Assembly: GCF_019097595.1 (NCBI RefSeq) | Contig: NC_080726.1 | Span: 18,624,205-18,688,204 of the forward strand | DNA length: 64,000 bases | Direction of reading: 5' to 3' | Origin: Hemibagrus wyckioides | Lineage: Eukaryota; Chordata; Actinopteri; Siluriformes; Bagridae | Shown: piece by piece, positions 38,101 to 54,000 of the stretch | Position numbering within the stretch: position 1 is the stretch's first letter | Layout: every line of letters begins with the position of its first letter | Notes under the pieces: generated by a model | Database searches by the model: none | What the model saw: only the letters and a program-made list of their open reading frames with translations | Told to the model about the DNA's origin: nothing | Made by a program: the position numbers and the translations under genes

Positions 38101-41100
38101 CAGCATATTCAACGGTACTACAACATTACAACAGGACTACAACATTACAACTGTACTACAGCATATACAACGGTACTACAACATACAACGGTACTACAAC
38201 ATATACAACGGTACTACAGCATATTCAACGGTACTACAACATTACAACAGTACTACAGCATTACAACTGTACTACAGCATATACAACAGGACTACAACAT
38301 TACAACTGTACTACAGCATATACAACGGTACTACAATATTAAAACTGTACTACAGCATTACAACTGTACTACAACATTAAAACTGTACTACAGCAAATAC
38401 AACAGTACTACAGCATATACAACGGTACTACAACATTACAACGGTACTACAGCATATACAACGGTACTACAACATTAAACTGTACTACAGCATATACAAC
38501 GGTACTACAACATTAAAACTGTACTACAGCATATACAACGGTACTACAACATTAAAACTGTACTACAGCATATACAACAGTACTACAACATTAAAACTGT
38601 ACTACAGCATATACAATGGTTCTACAGCATATACAATGGTACTACAACATATACAACGGTACTACAGCATATACAATGGTGCTACAACATATACAAACGG
38701 TACTACATTACAACTGTACTACAGCTTATACAACAGGACTACAACATTAAAACTGTACTACAGCATATACAACGGTACTACAGCATATATAACGGTACTA
38801 CAACATTACAATAGTACTACAGCATATACAACGGTACTACAGCATATATAATGGTACTACAACATTACAACTGAACTACAGCATATACAACGGTACTACA
38901 ACATTAAAACTGTACTACAGCATATACAACGGTACTACAACATTAAAACTGTACTACAGCGTATACAATGGTACTACAGCATATACAACGGTACTACAAC
39001 ATATACAACGGTACTACAGCATATACAATGGTGCTACAACATAGACAAACGGTACTACATTACAACTGTACTACAGCTTATACAACAGGACTACAACATT
39101 AAAACTGTACTACAGCATATACAATGGTACTACAGCATATATAACGGTACTACAACATTACAATGGTACTACAGTATATACAACGGTACTACAGCATATA
39201 TAACGGTACTACAACATTACAACTGTACTACAGCATATACAACGGTACTACAGCATATATAATGGTACTACAACATTACAACTGAACTACAGCATATACA
39301 ACGGTACTACAACATTACAACGGTACTACAACATATACAACGGTACTACAACATTACAATGGTACTACAGTATATACAACGGTACTACAGCATATATAAC
39401 GGTACTACAACATTAAAACTGTACTACAGCATATACAACGGTACTACAACATTAAAACTGTACTACAGCATACACAATGGTACTACAACATATACAACGG
39501 TACTACATTACAACTGTACTACAACATTACAACGGTACTACAACATTAAAACTGTACTACAGCAAATACAACGGTACTACAGCATATACAACGGTACTAC
39601 AACATTACAACAGTACTACAACATATACAACGGTACTACATCATATATAACGGTACTACAACATTAAAACTGTACTACAGCATATACAACGGTACTACAA
39701 CTTTAAAACTGTACTACAGCAAATACAACGGTACTACAGCATATACAACGGTACTACAACATTAAAACTATACTACAGCAAATACAACGGTACTACAGCA
39801 TATACAACGGTACTACAACATTACAACGGTACTACAACATTAAAACTGTACTACAGCAAATACAATGGTACTACAGCATATACAACGGTACTACAACATT
39901 ACAACGGTACTACAACATATACAACGGTACTACATCATATATAACGGTACTACAACATTACAACTGTACTACAGCATATACAACGGTACTACAGCATATA
40001 TAATGGTACTACAACATTACAACTGAACTACAGCATATACAACGGTACTACATTACAACGGTACTACAACATATACAATGGTACTACAGTATATACAACG
40101 GTACTACAGCATATATAACGGTACTACAACATTAAAACTGTACTACAGCATATACAACGGTACTACAACATTAAAACTGTACTACAGCATATACAATGGT
40201 ACTACAACATATACAACGGTACTACATTACAACTGTACTACAACATTACAACGGTACTACAACATTAAAACTGTACTACAGCAAATACAACAGTACTACA
40301 GCATATACAACGGTACTACAACATTACAACAGTACTACAACATATACAACGGTACTACAGCATATATAACGGTACTACAACATTACAACTGTACTACAGC
40401 ATATATAACGGTACTACAACATTAAAACTGTACTACAGCATATACAACGGTACTACAACTTTAAAACTGTACTACAGCAAATACAACAGTACTACAGCAT
40501 ATACAACGGTACTACAACATTAAAACTGTACTACAGCAAATACAACGGTACTACAGCATATACAACGGTACTACAACATTACAACGGTACTACAACATTA
40601 AAACTGTACTACAGCAAATACAATGGTACTACAGCATATATAATGGTACTACAACATTACAACTGAACTACAGCATATACAACGGTACTACAACATTACA
40701 ACGGTACTACAACATATACAACGGTACTACATCATATATAACGGTACTACAACATTAAAACTGTACTACAGCATATACAACGGTACTACAACATTAAACT
40801 GTACTACAGCATATACAACGGTACTACAACATTAAACTGTACTACAGCATATACAACGGTACTACAGCATATACAATGGTACTACAGCATATACAACGGT
40901 ACTACAGCATATACAATGGTACTACAGCATATACAATGGTGCTACAACATATACAACGGTACTACATTACAACTGTACTACAGCTTATACAACAGGACTA
41001 CAACATTAAAACTGTACTACAGCATATACAACGGTACTACAGCATATATAACGGTACTACAACATTACAATGGTACTACAGTATATACAACGGTACTACA

Positions 41101-42511
41101 GCATATATAACAGTACTACAACATTACAACTGTACTACAGCATATACAACGGTACTACAACATTACAACGGTACTACAACATATACAACAGTACTACATC
41201 ATATACAACGGTACTACAACATTACAACGGTACTACAGCATATACAACGGTACTACAGCATATATAATGGTACTACAACATTACAACGGTACTACAGCAT
41301 ATACAACGGTACTACAACATTACAACTGAACTACAGCATATACAACGGTACTACAACATTATAACGGTACTACAACATATACAACGGTACTACAACATTA
41401 CAACGGTACTACAACATATACAACGGTACTACAACATTACAATGGTACTACAGTATATACAACAGTACTACAGCATATATAACGGTACTACAACATTACA
41501 ACTGTACTACAGCATATACAACGGTACTACAACATTACAACGGTACTACAACATATACAACGGTACTACATTACAACTGTACTACAACATTACAACTGTA
41601 CTACAACATTACAACGGTACTACAACATTACAATGGTACTACATTACAACTGTACTACAACATTACAACTGTACTACAACATTACAATGGTACTACAACA
41701 TTACAACTGTACTTCAACATTACAACGGTACTACAACCTTACAATGGTACTACAACATTACAACTGTACTACAACATTACAATGGTACTACAACATTACA
41801 ACTGTACTACAACATTACAACGGTACTACAACATTACAACGGTACTACAACATTACAACTGTACTACAACATTACAACGGTACTACAACATATACAATGG
41901 TACTACAGCATAAACAACGGTACTACAACATTACAACTGTACTACAACATATACAACGGTACTACAGCATATATATAACGGTACTACAACATTACAATGG
42001 TACTACAACATATACAACGGTACTACAGCATATATAACGGTACTACAACATTACAACGGTACTACAACATTACAACTGTACTACAACATTACAACTGTAC
42101 TACAACATATACAACGGTACTACAGCATATATAACGGTACTACAACATTACAACTGTACTACAACATTACAACGGTACTACAACATATACAATGGTACTA
42201 CAGCATAAACAACGGTACTACAACATTACAACTGTACTACAACATATACAACGGTACTACAGCATATATAACGGTACTACAACATTACAATGGTACTACA
42301 ACATATACAATAGTACTACAACATTACAACTGTACTACAGTGTAACGCTATAGGAGCATATGCAGTGAAAAAGAGGACATTTGGGAGTAGAGCTAGGGTT
42401 TATAGGTTTGCCATAAAGGTATAATACTGCTTCATGGTTTTCTTAATTTAGTTGTTCATTAATTAATTAACAGTGATTTCATTTATTTGGTTATAATAAT
42501 AATTATTATAT

Positions 42512-42559
<48 letters not shown>

Positions 42560-44471
42560 TATTATTTTTATTATATAATAATAATAAATAGTAACACATG
42601 CAATTAATTAATTACTAATTAAGATTCATAAGCATTTCAATACTAAATATTTTAGGTCAATAAAACACACACACACATACACACACACGCACACACACAT
42701 ATCATGGTATAATGTACTTATGAGGACCTGCCATTGACATAATTATAATGCAGCCAATTATTCAAACCGTAACACACACACACACACGTCTTACTTATGA
42801 GGACCTGTCAGGTCCCAGTAAGGATCTTTCATTATTTTAAAGTATTAACAGAAGTTATTAACACTTAATACTGATACTAATTCTAAATGTATCCTCAGTA
42901 AAAGGAAACATTTCTGCTCTTTCATTTGTATTGAATATAAACTGTATATTTTCCTCAATTTCTTTTCCCTAATAAGGGCCAGGAAAATGTCCCCACCAGG
43001 TCGAAAGAATCAGATACTCCAACAATCCTTGTAATGACACTAGTCATTACACTATACTTGTAATGACTGTTCTTGGAATCTATGACTACACACACACACA
43101 CACAGGTCTTAGTTATGAGGACCTGTTAGGTCCTCATGAGAACCTTCCATTGATGAAATTATTACATAACACTATGCTACACCTACTCTAAACTTAACCT
43201 ACACTTAAACTCTAAACCTGACCTCAGTAAAAGGAAACACTTTGCCTCTTTTATTTCATTTTAAAATAAAAACTGTACTTTTAGTAAAATAGTAGATTCC
43301 TTTATGGGGACTGGCTAAATGTCCCCACAACAGTCAGTTATTCCTATCTTTGTGATGACACTTGGACTCTAAAATATAATGACTACACACACACACACAC
43401 ACACACACCTCCATTGGGCAGGCTGGTGCAGGCGGCTCCATGGGTGCAGGGTTGGTGTGCACAGGGATCGTGGTGAAGCACACATCCGAGCGTCACCTCA
43501 CCCAGCGCTGTCACCTCCACATGTGTGTGTGTGCGTGAGCGTGTGTGTGTTGCTCCTGGTGCCTGTTTGTTGTGCAGTGGCAGCTCGTCATCGTTCAGAG
43601 CCAACGAGTCCAGGCAGCCCTGGAAACCGTCACTAAGCCGCGCCCCCATCGAAATGGACCAATCTGGGCCGGGGAGACGGGAAGTGGGCGGGGCCTGCTG
43701 TGTCCAGTCGTCTAATGAGAGGATGGTGGAGTTTCGACCCAACTCAAGAGTCACGTGATGCCAACGACCATCACTGATTGGGCGGCTGGTGATGGCGAGT
43801 ACTCCACCACCTTCAGAGCAGCCTAACTGTAGCTGGAGACATCCGTCTTCCATCTGTCAATCAAGCAGATACACACACGCGTGCACACACACACACACAG
43901 AAGTAGGGCTTAAAGTGACAAGCAATTTAACAGTATTCAGGAAGTAAAATATGCTGACTTTAGTTTCTGTGTGTGTGTATGTGTGTGTGTGTGTACCCTC
44001 AGCATGGCACAGGGGGCGGGGTGTGTGTACAGGATGACTCCACTTCTCTGCAGTGTTCTGATGCGGAGCTGCAGTTTCACCTCGTCGTTCTTCCAGCTGT
44101 CAATCACGTGGTACTTTATATAACTGTTGCCGTAGAAACTCAGAGAGGTGTGACCTGGGCATGTGCACACACACACACACACACTCTTACTTAACATCTC
44201 TCTCAAATCCCTTACTCAAAACTTAAAGTTGTCTGTTGTATGAGAAACTAAATACACACAGGAATAATTAGGAACACGGACTAACATGAACAAAAATGCA
44301 TGCACGTGCACACACACACACACACACACCTGCACACTCTCCCAGTTTCCCTGGTGGGCACTGGCAGGCATACGGTCCTCTGCTGTTGTCTGTCTTAACA
44401 CACTGCATATCATCGGGACAGACCACATCCTCACACACCTCCAACACTGCAGAACATCTGCCATCTGTTTC

Positions 44472-44502
<31 letters not shown>

Positions 44503-47500
44503 GAAAGATAGCAAGATTTCAAGATAGTACTTGGCAGGGTTCAGGTCCAATATCCATATTACCTGAACACACACACAACTGCTAATTAGTAATACAGTAA
44601 CAGTAATGATAATAGTAAATAGTTACAGAAGTATTTACCCCTGTTGCAAAGAAACCCCTAAAAAATCACCCAGTGAACACCATACCCACAGTGAAGCATG
44701 GTAGTGGTAGCGCCTTGCTTCTACCTTTGCGTTTTGAGTTTAATCACCTGTCTAGGGAGGGGGGTGAATACTTTTGCAAGGCTTTGTATCAGTGGCATTT
44801 CCGTGACTCACCAGTGCAGACACAACGTGCGCTCCGCTGAAACCGCGGTGAGACGAAGCTGCTGGTGCTGGTGGTGTAAGTGAGCAGGGCGTGTGTGTCG
44901 AGCGTGATGGTCTGTTCGCAGCGTGCCTCTCCGCACTCCAGTCCAGAACAGTTCTTATCCAGAACAGCGGAAACACGCAGGACCTGTTCGAGCCGCCGCC
45001 GTGCTGCACTCAACTTCTGGCTCACCAGTGCTGCTGCCAGGTAGCCACCACCCCCTGGAGCCTCCACAGCCAAAAGGAGGTCAAGCTGGCCTGTGGTCTC
45101 CACTGGCTGCACACTGAGCACATGCAGGGCATCGGACGTCCCTGTTCCCATGGCGTCGGCGATGGCGCGGCGGACGGCAGTGAGGTGACGCGAAACAAAG
45201 TCGTGTGGCGAGACACGCTCGAAGCGTACTGTGACAGCGTGGCGCAGCATAGAAGCTGACGCCCACTCCACATGCACACTTACGGGCACGCTCACAGAGA
45301 AACGACCGTCCGTCACCGTGGCGTTCAGAGAGTAGCGTCCCGCGTCCAGACCGGAAAGAGCAATGATGCGTCCGTCACGTGGGTTCACCTGAGACAGCGA
45401 GAAATATGGAGACTTTTAATAAAGTATACAATATTTAAAATATAACCAATTAATAGGAAAGCCTGACAGATGTAACACGTACCTTAAACAGGCTGTTCTG
45501 TTGGTGAGTGTGTCCGTAGGTGAGGATATCAAAAGCGTCCTGATCCGTGGCATGAATCTGTCCAATCACGCCTCCTGGGAACTCATCCTCCACCGTGACG
45601 ATGTGGACATGTAGTGGAGATGCTACAGGCACGTGCACGCTCTCCTCGATCACACGCACGTGCACGAGTGTCGTCGACGACAAAGGTGGCCTGCCGGAGT
45701 CACGGACCTGGAGATTGTTCAAGATTAATTAGTAACAAAAAAACCTGCGTTCGAAATACTAGCATAGTTAGGATATACAGATTCTGCTTCCTAGGCTAAC
45801 ATTGTGTCAACAGATACAGTTTTTAGGATTATTTTAGCACCAAACTAAAAGTCTTGTTCTCACCTCAACCTGAATGACATACTCCGTTCTCTCAGCCCTG
45901 CGGAACATCTGATTGGAGGTTATAAGCCCCTCCCTGTCCAATGAAAACCACACCCCTTCATTTCCTGACAAGATGCGATAGTGGAAAGGTGGCCCGTTGT
46001 GGGCGGCATCTTTATCAGTGACTGACAGCTGCAAGATGCTCGTCCCAATTGGCTTATTCTCCTGTCAGACAGTACGAATCATAATCAAATGCTGAATATT
46101 TGTAATATTTGTATATACTGATCTATTTACGTGTCGCTCATTGGGTGTACCTGAATAACTGCCGTGTGATTGGCTGGAGAAAAAGTGGGTGGGTTGTCAT
46201 TGATGTCAGAGATGTCAATGTTAACGATTACAGTTGAAGACATGGAGGGAGTTCCGCTGTCCAGAGCTCTTACTGACAGAGCATAACCTGCAATCTGGAG
46301 AGACAGACAGACAGACAGAAAAGGTGAGAGATAGACAGGCAGACAGAAGGAGAGTCAGACAGAGAGGCAGTCAGGCAGACAGTCAGGATATGAGACAGAC
46401 AGATAGGATGAGAGACAGATAGACAGAATGAGAGACAGACAGACAGGTGGACAGACAGGATGAGAGACAGACAGGCAGATAGGATGAGAGACAGACAGGC
46501 AGACAGGATGAGTGACAGACAGACAGGCAGTCCGACAGACCGTCAGGATATGTGACAGACAGACAGGATGAGGGACAGGCAGGCAGACAGGAGAAGAGAC
46601 AGACAGACAAACAGTCAGGATATGAGACAGACAGTCAGGATATGAGACAGACAGATAGGATGAGAGACAGACAGGATGAGAGACAGACACACAGGCAGAG
46701 AGACAGACAGGATGAGAGACAGACAGACAGAATATGAGACAGTCAGAATGAGTGACAGACAGACAGCAAAATGAGAGACAGGCAGACAGACAGGATGTGA
46801 GACAGGTGGATAGACAGAATGACAGACAGACAGACAGACAAAACAGAACTCTAGAATAATTATAGAATTTTTTTTAAACAACAGATGATGATAGATGTTA
46901 TAATTGGTAATAAGATGTATATGATAAAATGACGATAGGGTTTTATTGCCAGATCCTAGATGTAAGACTTTTAATGTAGATTTTTTTTAAAAGGTAGATT
47001 TTTAAAATAAAATTGTATCACTTATAGACCAAGGAATAATGAATCGATGATGTCATGTGCTAATAAAGGGAGAGGAACCAATATTACAATCAGGTGTTTG
47101 TGTGTGCTAATGGTGGTTGAAGGTGTTGATTAATGCTCTATCACAGCAGCTCTGTCATTAATTCATGCTGCAAATCACAGCCTTTTATGCACCGTTTCTA
47201 TAGTAACAGCTCATTCTCAGGAACTTGCCTGGTGGATGCGACCTAAGATTAGTGATAACAGTAAACTTTAAGCGATAACAGGAAATTAAATGCAACTATA
47301 AAATCAAGTGTCAAATGGCTGTGATTTAATAAAAATCCTCAAGGATGGTTTATTAAGGAAAGAATCAGTTTCAAGGTGGTAACCTTGCCGGGGTAGCAAC
47401 GACCATCAGTATTTATTTCAACAATTGCAACTGGCTTTTAATTATGATTCCCAAAGTGACATTCAGTTTAATTGGCACTTTTAAGTAGAAATGATTTTCT

Positions 47501-48054
47501 TACTTAACAGAAAACTGATAAATTGAGTAATATCTAATATGAGTGTGTTGCCATGGAAACTGTAGCGTTGTTCCTCACCGTTTCTCGATCCAGCTGTTTG
47601 TTGACTTTGATCTGACCTGTCACTGGCTCAATGAAGAACTGGTTCTCACGATCCCCGCTGACGATGGAGTACAAGATGTAGCCGTTCACCTGGCTATCGA
47701 TGTCTTCGGCGGTCACCTAAGCAACCAGACCAACATCTTGAAGGTAACACAGCGATCCATACAACTAGCTACTAAATAAACTACCCTAGCGCAAAGTTCT
47801 GTTCTGGTGTTTTTTCTTTATAATGTTGGATGTGGTTACCTTGGCGACTGCATCACCGATGTTAGCGTCCTCCCTGATGATGGCACTGTAAACGTCACGG
47901 CCAAACATTGGCGCGTTATCGTTGACGTCTGTTACATTGATGTTTACCATGGCAAAAGCGGTGAGGGGTGGAGTTCCGCCATCGTGAGCTTCTACCGTGA
48001 GAAAGTAATCTTTACAGGTCTCAAAGTCCAGAGGGTGAGACACGGAGATTGCAC

Positions 48055-48091
<37 letters not shown>

Positions 48092-51000
48092 ATTCACTAC
48101 AAAGGTCATCTATATATTGCACTAGTATAACTCTGGTATAATGTGCCTTGGAAGAAAATAATCTGCTTTACAAAACGCCACCTAAACAATGCACAGTGTG
48201 ACGAATATGGTGTAGACACTGACACCATGCATGCATAGCATCTTTAAATATCTCTGCACAGCAATTATTAAGGAAACTTTGAGCAAACGTGAGCTGTAAG
48301 CTGAAAAGTGTCCGAGAGTGTGTATGGGTGTGTGTGTGTGTATGTGTGTGTGTGTGTGTGTGTGTGAGAGATTAAGTGAGTGAAGAGGAGGGTGGCTGCG
48401 ATTTAGGACACAAACGTCCTCAGGCTGTCTATATCTCAGTTTTATATACTGGCTAGAACAGCAAGAGCTGAATTGCATTATAGAATGAATGTGGGTGTGT
48501 GTGTGTGTGTGTGTGTGTTTGTGTATGTGTGTGTGTGTGTGGTCCTATAACTTTTGTGGTCAAATAAGCATGAACGAATTTCAGCCTAGCAAATTTCTTT
48601 TGATACATTAATTCCAAACACTAGACCAAGCAGTGTTAGCTAGCATAGCATTTATTAGCCTGTCCCAGTTACCACATCATTGGTAAAGTCTTAAAACGAT
48701 TACCATCTCTGAGAAATACTACGCAGCAAGCATTGTCAGCTAGCAATCTCCGTATTTAGCAGCTACAGTAAAGCTTTCCCAACACAGTGAAAACTAGACA
48801 CTCTTCTACAGATCTACATCTCATGCCTAAATACTAACAAACTGAATGTCAAAATAGTACACAACGTGGGAAATCTTGTACACCATGCATTCCATGCTAG
48901 CTAGCTAAATGACAATAATCAGTGACAACAACTTGTCACACTGGGCTCTCAAACATACCTTTACACACAAAGTTAAATTCTGAAGTTAGAAATTCTGTCA
49001 GATTCAGGTCACTTTACACAGCTGACCAACATTCAGAGTGAAAATTATGAACATTTTATAAATAAGACTTAAGGATCCTCTCAAAAATCCTGTCAGGTTT
49101 AGCTCACTTTAGCCAGCTAACCAAAGTTATGAATATTTATGAATATAAGTCAAAATCCTCTCAGGAATCCTGTCAGGTTAGCTCCTAACCCAGCTAAAAA
49201 TATCAGCAGTAAGGATTAGGAACATTTAGAAATATGACTTAAAATCCTCTCAGCAATCCTGTCAGACTGAAAGGAAATGCCATCTGTATATTGACGCGTA
49301 CACACATGTACGACAACAGAACAACTTGAGATAGGTACTATTTAGAAATTAGTGAAACATTTTGGACCCATAAAAAAGGCATGCCATGACCAGGGATTGT
49401 GTCTAAAACTAGACATAATAAACAGTGGTAGTAGTAATACTATGTCTAATAGTCTAGCAGTACCAAACCATTCTATAATTATATGTTGGCTTAGCATGCT
49501 AGTGTACTAGCATTTAGGACACAGAGATACCAGTTCACTCTGTGCACGTGGACCCTTCAGGATTGTATGCAAGTAAAGATTTGCCTACTTACCTGTGTGT
49601 GTTTCAATGCTGAAGTGCCCTTGTGCATTCCCAGACCGGATGCTGTAGTAGATGTCAGCGTTAGTACCGATGTCCTTACTGTGGGCATGGACACGCAGCA
49701 CTGCTGTGCCAGCTGCTGCATCCTCGGCCAGCGTGGCACTGTAGTCACGGCGCTCAAACACCGGAGGGTTGTCATTTACATCCAGCACAGCAATGGTGAG
49801 GTTGGCCAGAGATGAGAGACGGTAGGGGACACCTAGATCAGACGCCCGTACCACCACGAGGTATGAGGATTGGACCTCACGGTCCAGCGGCCTCTCTAGA
49901 GCCACCACACCAGTCCACTTATCGATGGAAAAGACACCTTCAGCTGAGTCCACTAGTGAGTATACTACTTTCCGGCTCTCACCTGAGACAGAGAGACAGA
50001 CAGAACAAGAAAGCGATGATCATAGATGGAAAACTGATGTGTTGTATGATTTCAGTTTCTGCAAGGTTTTTGCCCCTTCCTTTTAAAAATACTTCTCTGT
50101 TCTTAACTTTCTTTCCATATTTAGGTTCATGTTAAATATTAAAGGCTGTTATCAGTGTCATAAAAATGTGAAATATGATCTTTATTCAGGACGCTGCATT
50201 AGTGCAGAAAATAAGGGAATGTCCAAAGACAACCAAGAACCTTGGTGTCTTGAACTATAAACTATTTATGCCTTTATTTCCACAGACATTCACTTTTCTC
50301 TGTCTAGAATTGAGTGCCTGTACCTTTTCAGATGTGTGCAAGTACCCCTTTTCTGGTTTTCAGGTGTTTTGCCACAGGAGAGAAACGGGCTAAAGCTGCA
50401 TTTGAGGTGAAGTTAATTCCCTGCCTACAACTAGAAATTTCAACTCTTCAACTTGGGGTAGTCTTGTCAAGTACTAACTGTAAGTGTAGGTAAAGTAGCT
50501 TTTAAAGAGCTTTACATGCTCTTTACATGCATTTTGCATGTTGCTGAAAGTAACTTGCTGTTACTTGCTGAATTAACTAACCCTAACCCTTGCCCTAAAT
50601 TACCCCTTACAAGGCACCACAAATGCAGCACAAGGTTTCCCCCTGTAAGTACAGACCCTCTCATACACAAAGACTGCTTGGGGCCTTATCTGGTAAATGA
50701 GGTTCTTGTATCAACAGGCAATATCAGTAACATATCTCAAGAGTTCTGTAGGCTCCAAAGGATAGTCTCTTAAGTGGAGGCAACCTAAGGTCTTAGGGTC
50801 TAGTCTAATGCTGCAAAGTGACAGAAAAGCAAGCAGGGTGTAACCTTGCATGCTTTTATAAAGTTGTAAACTATACCTATTGGTTGTCACAACCTCAAGC
50901 CCAAAATCTTTCATAGGTTGGCTAAACACTTTGGAACCATCTCGATCCAGCCCTGAACTGATTAAAAAGTTACCAGATTTTACCATTCTTCAAGAGCAAC

Positions 51001-54000
51001 ATGATCCTTTCATTTTTACAGAGACTGAAAAAGGATCCTCCAGACCATGCCTGGCATTTGTGGTTGGAATGGTAGGGTGAGTGATTGTGTATTGTGGGGG
51101 CAGAACTCTGAGAACTTGGCCAGAGGTTCTACAGCGCTTCTACAGGGGTGGCAGCAATGGTTTACTTTGAAAATTGAGGGGATCAACAGGTGGTTAACCA
51201 GGACGACAGTCAAACGTCATTAAAATTCACAAACATTCCAGCTGGAACTCTTTATCTATCAGCCAGGCCTGGGGAAGAAGGTTGCATATTTCAGAAGGAT
51301 TAAAAATGGCACAAAAATAAAGCTGTCAACAGAAACAGCAAAAACATACTGCTGACATCCATTACTGGAAAAGTTCTACCTAAGGATCTGCAAAAAAAAA
51401 GCTACAAAGAACAGATTCACTGCTTGCACATTACCATGTTTTTCCTTTTCACAAAAATGCTCATTATTCTCTAATTTTACACAGAAAATAGTAACAGTCA
51501 CCCTTCTCCAGAGCTAGACATTTAAACATACCATACCCAATTACCAGAGCTCTTTTGCCTGTAAGGTAACAGCTACAATAGTAGAAGATTGCATAAGACA
51601 CACTATATGCCCTAACTATATGAAGTACCTATGTGGACACCTGGTCATTACACTCACACAAGAGCCTTTGCCAAATTGCTTCCACAAATTGGGAAGCACA
51701 CAATGGCCTAGAGTGCCTTTGTATTGTGTAGCACTAAGATTTCTCATTAATGGACCTAAAAAGCCCAAACCTGTTCTATCATGACAATGGCCCTGAGCAT
51801 AAAGTGCTGGCCATGAAGACATGGTTTTCCGAGTTTGGAATGGAAAGACTTAATTGGCTTGCACAGAGCTATGACCTCAACCCAAGCCACTCAAATTTAG
51901 ACCGCCTGGCATTAAATCCACACAACCACATACCCAAATCTGGTGGAAAGCCTTTCCGGAGGGGAGGCATTTGTAGCCGCAAAGTATGCAGGCAAAGTCT
52001 GAAATGGGACGTTCAACAAGCACACATGGGTGGTGTGATGGTCAGGTGTCCAAATACATGTGGCTATACTACGTTTGGACAAAATAAAGTATAGTAAACT
52101 AATGATGAACTACTGATCGTAAGGTTGTGAGTTTGAATCCCAGGTCCACCAAGCTGCCACTGCTGGGCCCTTGAGCAAGACCCTTAACCCTCAATCGCTC
52201 AGTTGTACAAAATGTAATAAAATGGACGTTGCTTTGGATAAGGGTGTCTGCCAAAATGCCAAAAATGTAAATGTAAATCACTTCCAGGCAGCTGCTGGAA
52301 CAGCTTTGGGAATTGTTTGTTGTATTACCCGACTTGTCCAAAACCCTTGTTGTAGTGAACTAGTACTTGTGGAATATCCTACAAAAAGTATGACTGCTCA
52401 GATAATAATAAAAGACATCCTTCAGGAGTTCCACATGTCCTTAAGCCGGATAGATTGTGAGTCAGTCTGAGTGAGCAAGAAGACTGTATCCCCAGACCAG
52501 GTTGTCAATGTGTGTCATATCCTACTGCATCAAGAGATAAACACAACACTACATTCCTCACAGATTCTGGCTGAATGAAATGAGATTTCATGGCATTACA
52601 AAAGCCACCTCTTGCCACATACTGAGCTGAGAGAATCTCTGAAGAATGCTGCTGACACACTCTACAAGAAAATGGGGTTAAACATGTCAAAAAAATCTTG
52701 AAAACTGAAATCCTGGCCAAATGTAATACTAGAAACCCAACAGAATCTCATCTGCTCGCCATCGCTGTTGTCCACTGGAACATGGTATAAATATCTTGGC
52801 AGTGTTCTATCCTTAAACAACAACATCGTCTAAAGCAGCCTCAGAGTCTTTTGGACTGCACTCTATCAACTCAATGTTTTCAGCAGATTCCTGGCATTTT
52901 TTAAGGAAAAAAAAATCTCATTCTCAAAAAAAAAATATCTGAAACTCTGGGACATGTCACACATATGCACATGTGGTTGCTACCCAGAGGTGGGATTAGA
53001 ATAGACAGTTCTCAAATCCTGCAAAAATACCTATTGAGCTTTTCACCATGAGATCACCCTGCAGATAACCGCATCAGGGAGTGTTCATTTTCAGAGAAAA
53101 GTGAAAACCACCAGTAGTGGAAAAAATGGGGACGAAGGCATGTAGCAACACTGCAGAACAGATAGCACACAGGACTCATCAATAATGCAGGGGAGGTTGC
53201 TAGAAACCACTGCAGCAGCAGCACTGCGTATGTGTGTGTGTGTGTGTCTGTGTGTGCATGCATGTATTTCATACCCAGGTCTGGATCTATGGCATTTAGC
53301 TGTGTAAGTAGGGCTTTCGCAGCTGTGTTCTCATAAACGCTGGTCTCGTAGTGGGTGGAGCCAAACCGAGGAGGGTTATCATTAACATCCAGTAGCTTGA
53401 TGGAAACCGTCGCCTCACAGGAAAGCCCACCTCCGTCTGTCGCCCTGGCAACTAGCGAGTACAGCTCAACTTTCTCCCGGTCCAATGACGTTGCTGTTTT
53501 CAGCTCTCCTACAACACACACACACACACACAGTCACCACTATGACAGAAAGGCAGACAGATACAAATAAACAGGCAGACAGAGAGACAGACAGACCTGT
53601 GTAAGGGTGTATGGTGAAGTCCTCAGCCCCGCCCCCTGACAGCGTGTACTGCAGTTGTGCATTAGAGCCGGTGTCTGCATCAGTTGCTCTCACTCTCAGG
53701 ATAAGATTTCCAACAGGAACATCCTCAGGGACTGATGCAGTGTACACCACCTACACACACACACACACAACAAATGAAGCATGAGCACAAATGCACATAA
53801 TGTTTACACATAATGCCCATGTTCTAGTCTCTGAATATGTGTGTTGGTGCAAGTTTGTGCGTGTCTCACCGGGTCACACACAGGACTGTTGTCGTTGGCA
53901 TCGGTGACGAGAACATGGACAGTTGCCATGGCAACATGGAGGCCGTCCGTTGCAGTGACGTTGATGATATAACGTTCTTGCTGTTCACGATCCAACGGCC

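Larger units (their letters stand above)
35646..43408 (-). other. fat3 intron (7.8 kb) filled by satellite DNA
   Basis: The largest intron in the window. Most of it is the 19/20-bp satellite at 36052-42340. Between the satellite and exon 43409 there are ATT repeats (about 42517-42560) and a tandem pair of a fish dispersed repeat (about 42700-43385). No exon is seen in it. Confidence 0.8.
49983..53274 (-). other. fat3 intron with transposon relics
   Basis: A 3.3 kb intron. It holds a dispersed repeat (about 52100-52282), a Tc1-derived relic (about 51600-52096) and a possible LINE relic (about 52580-52960). No exon was found among them. Confidence 0.7.

Noticed and set aside
36031..42037. Long plus-strand frames encoding [13 protein letters not shown] repeats
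   Set aside because: They follow the 20/19-bp satellite, which has few stops. The 364-codon frame is the 60-bp multiple of the unit and has no start context or domain.
46355..46881. [16 protein letters not shown] frames on the minus strand
   Set aside because: Translations of the CAGA minisatellite in a fat3 intron.
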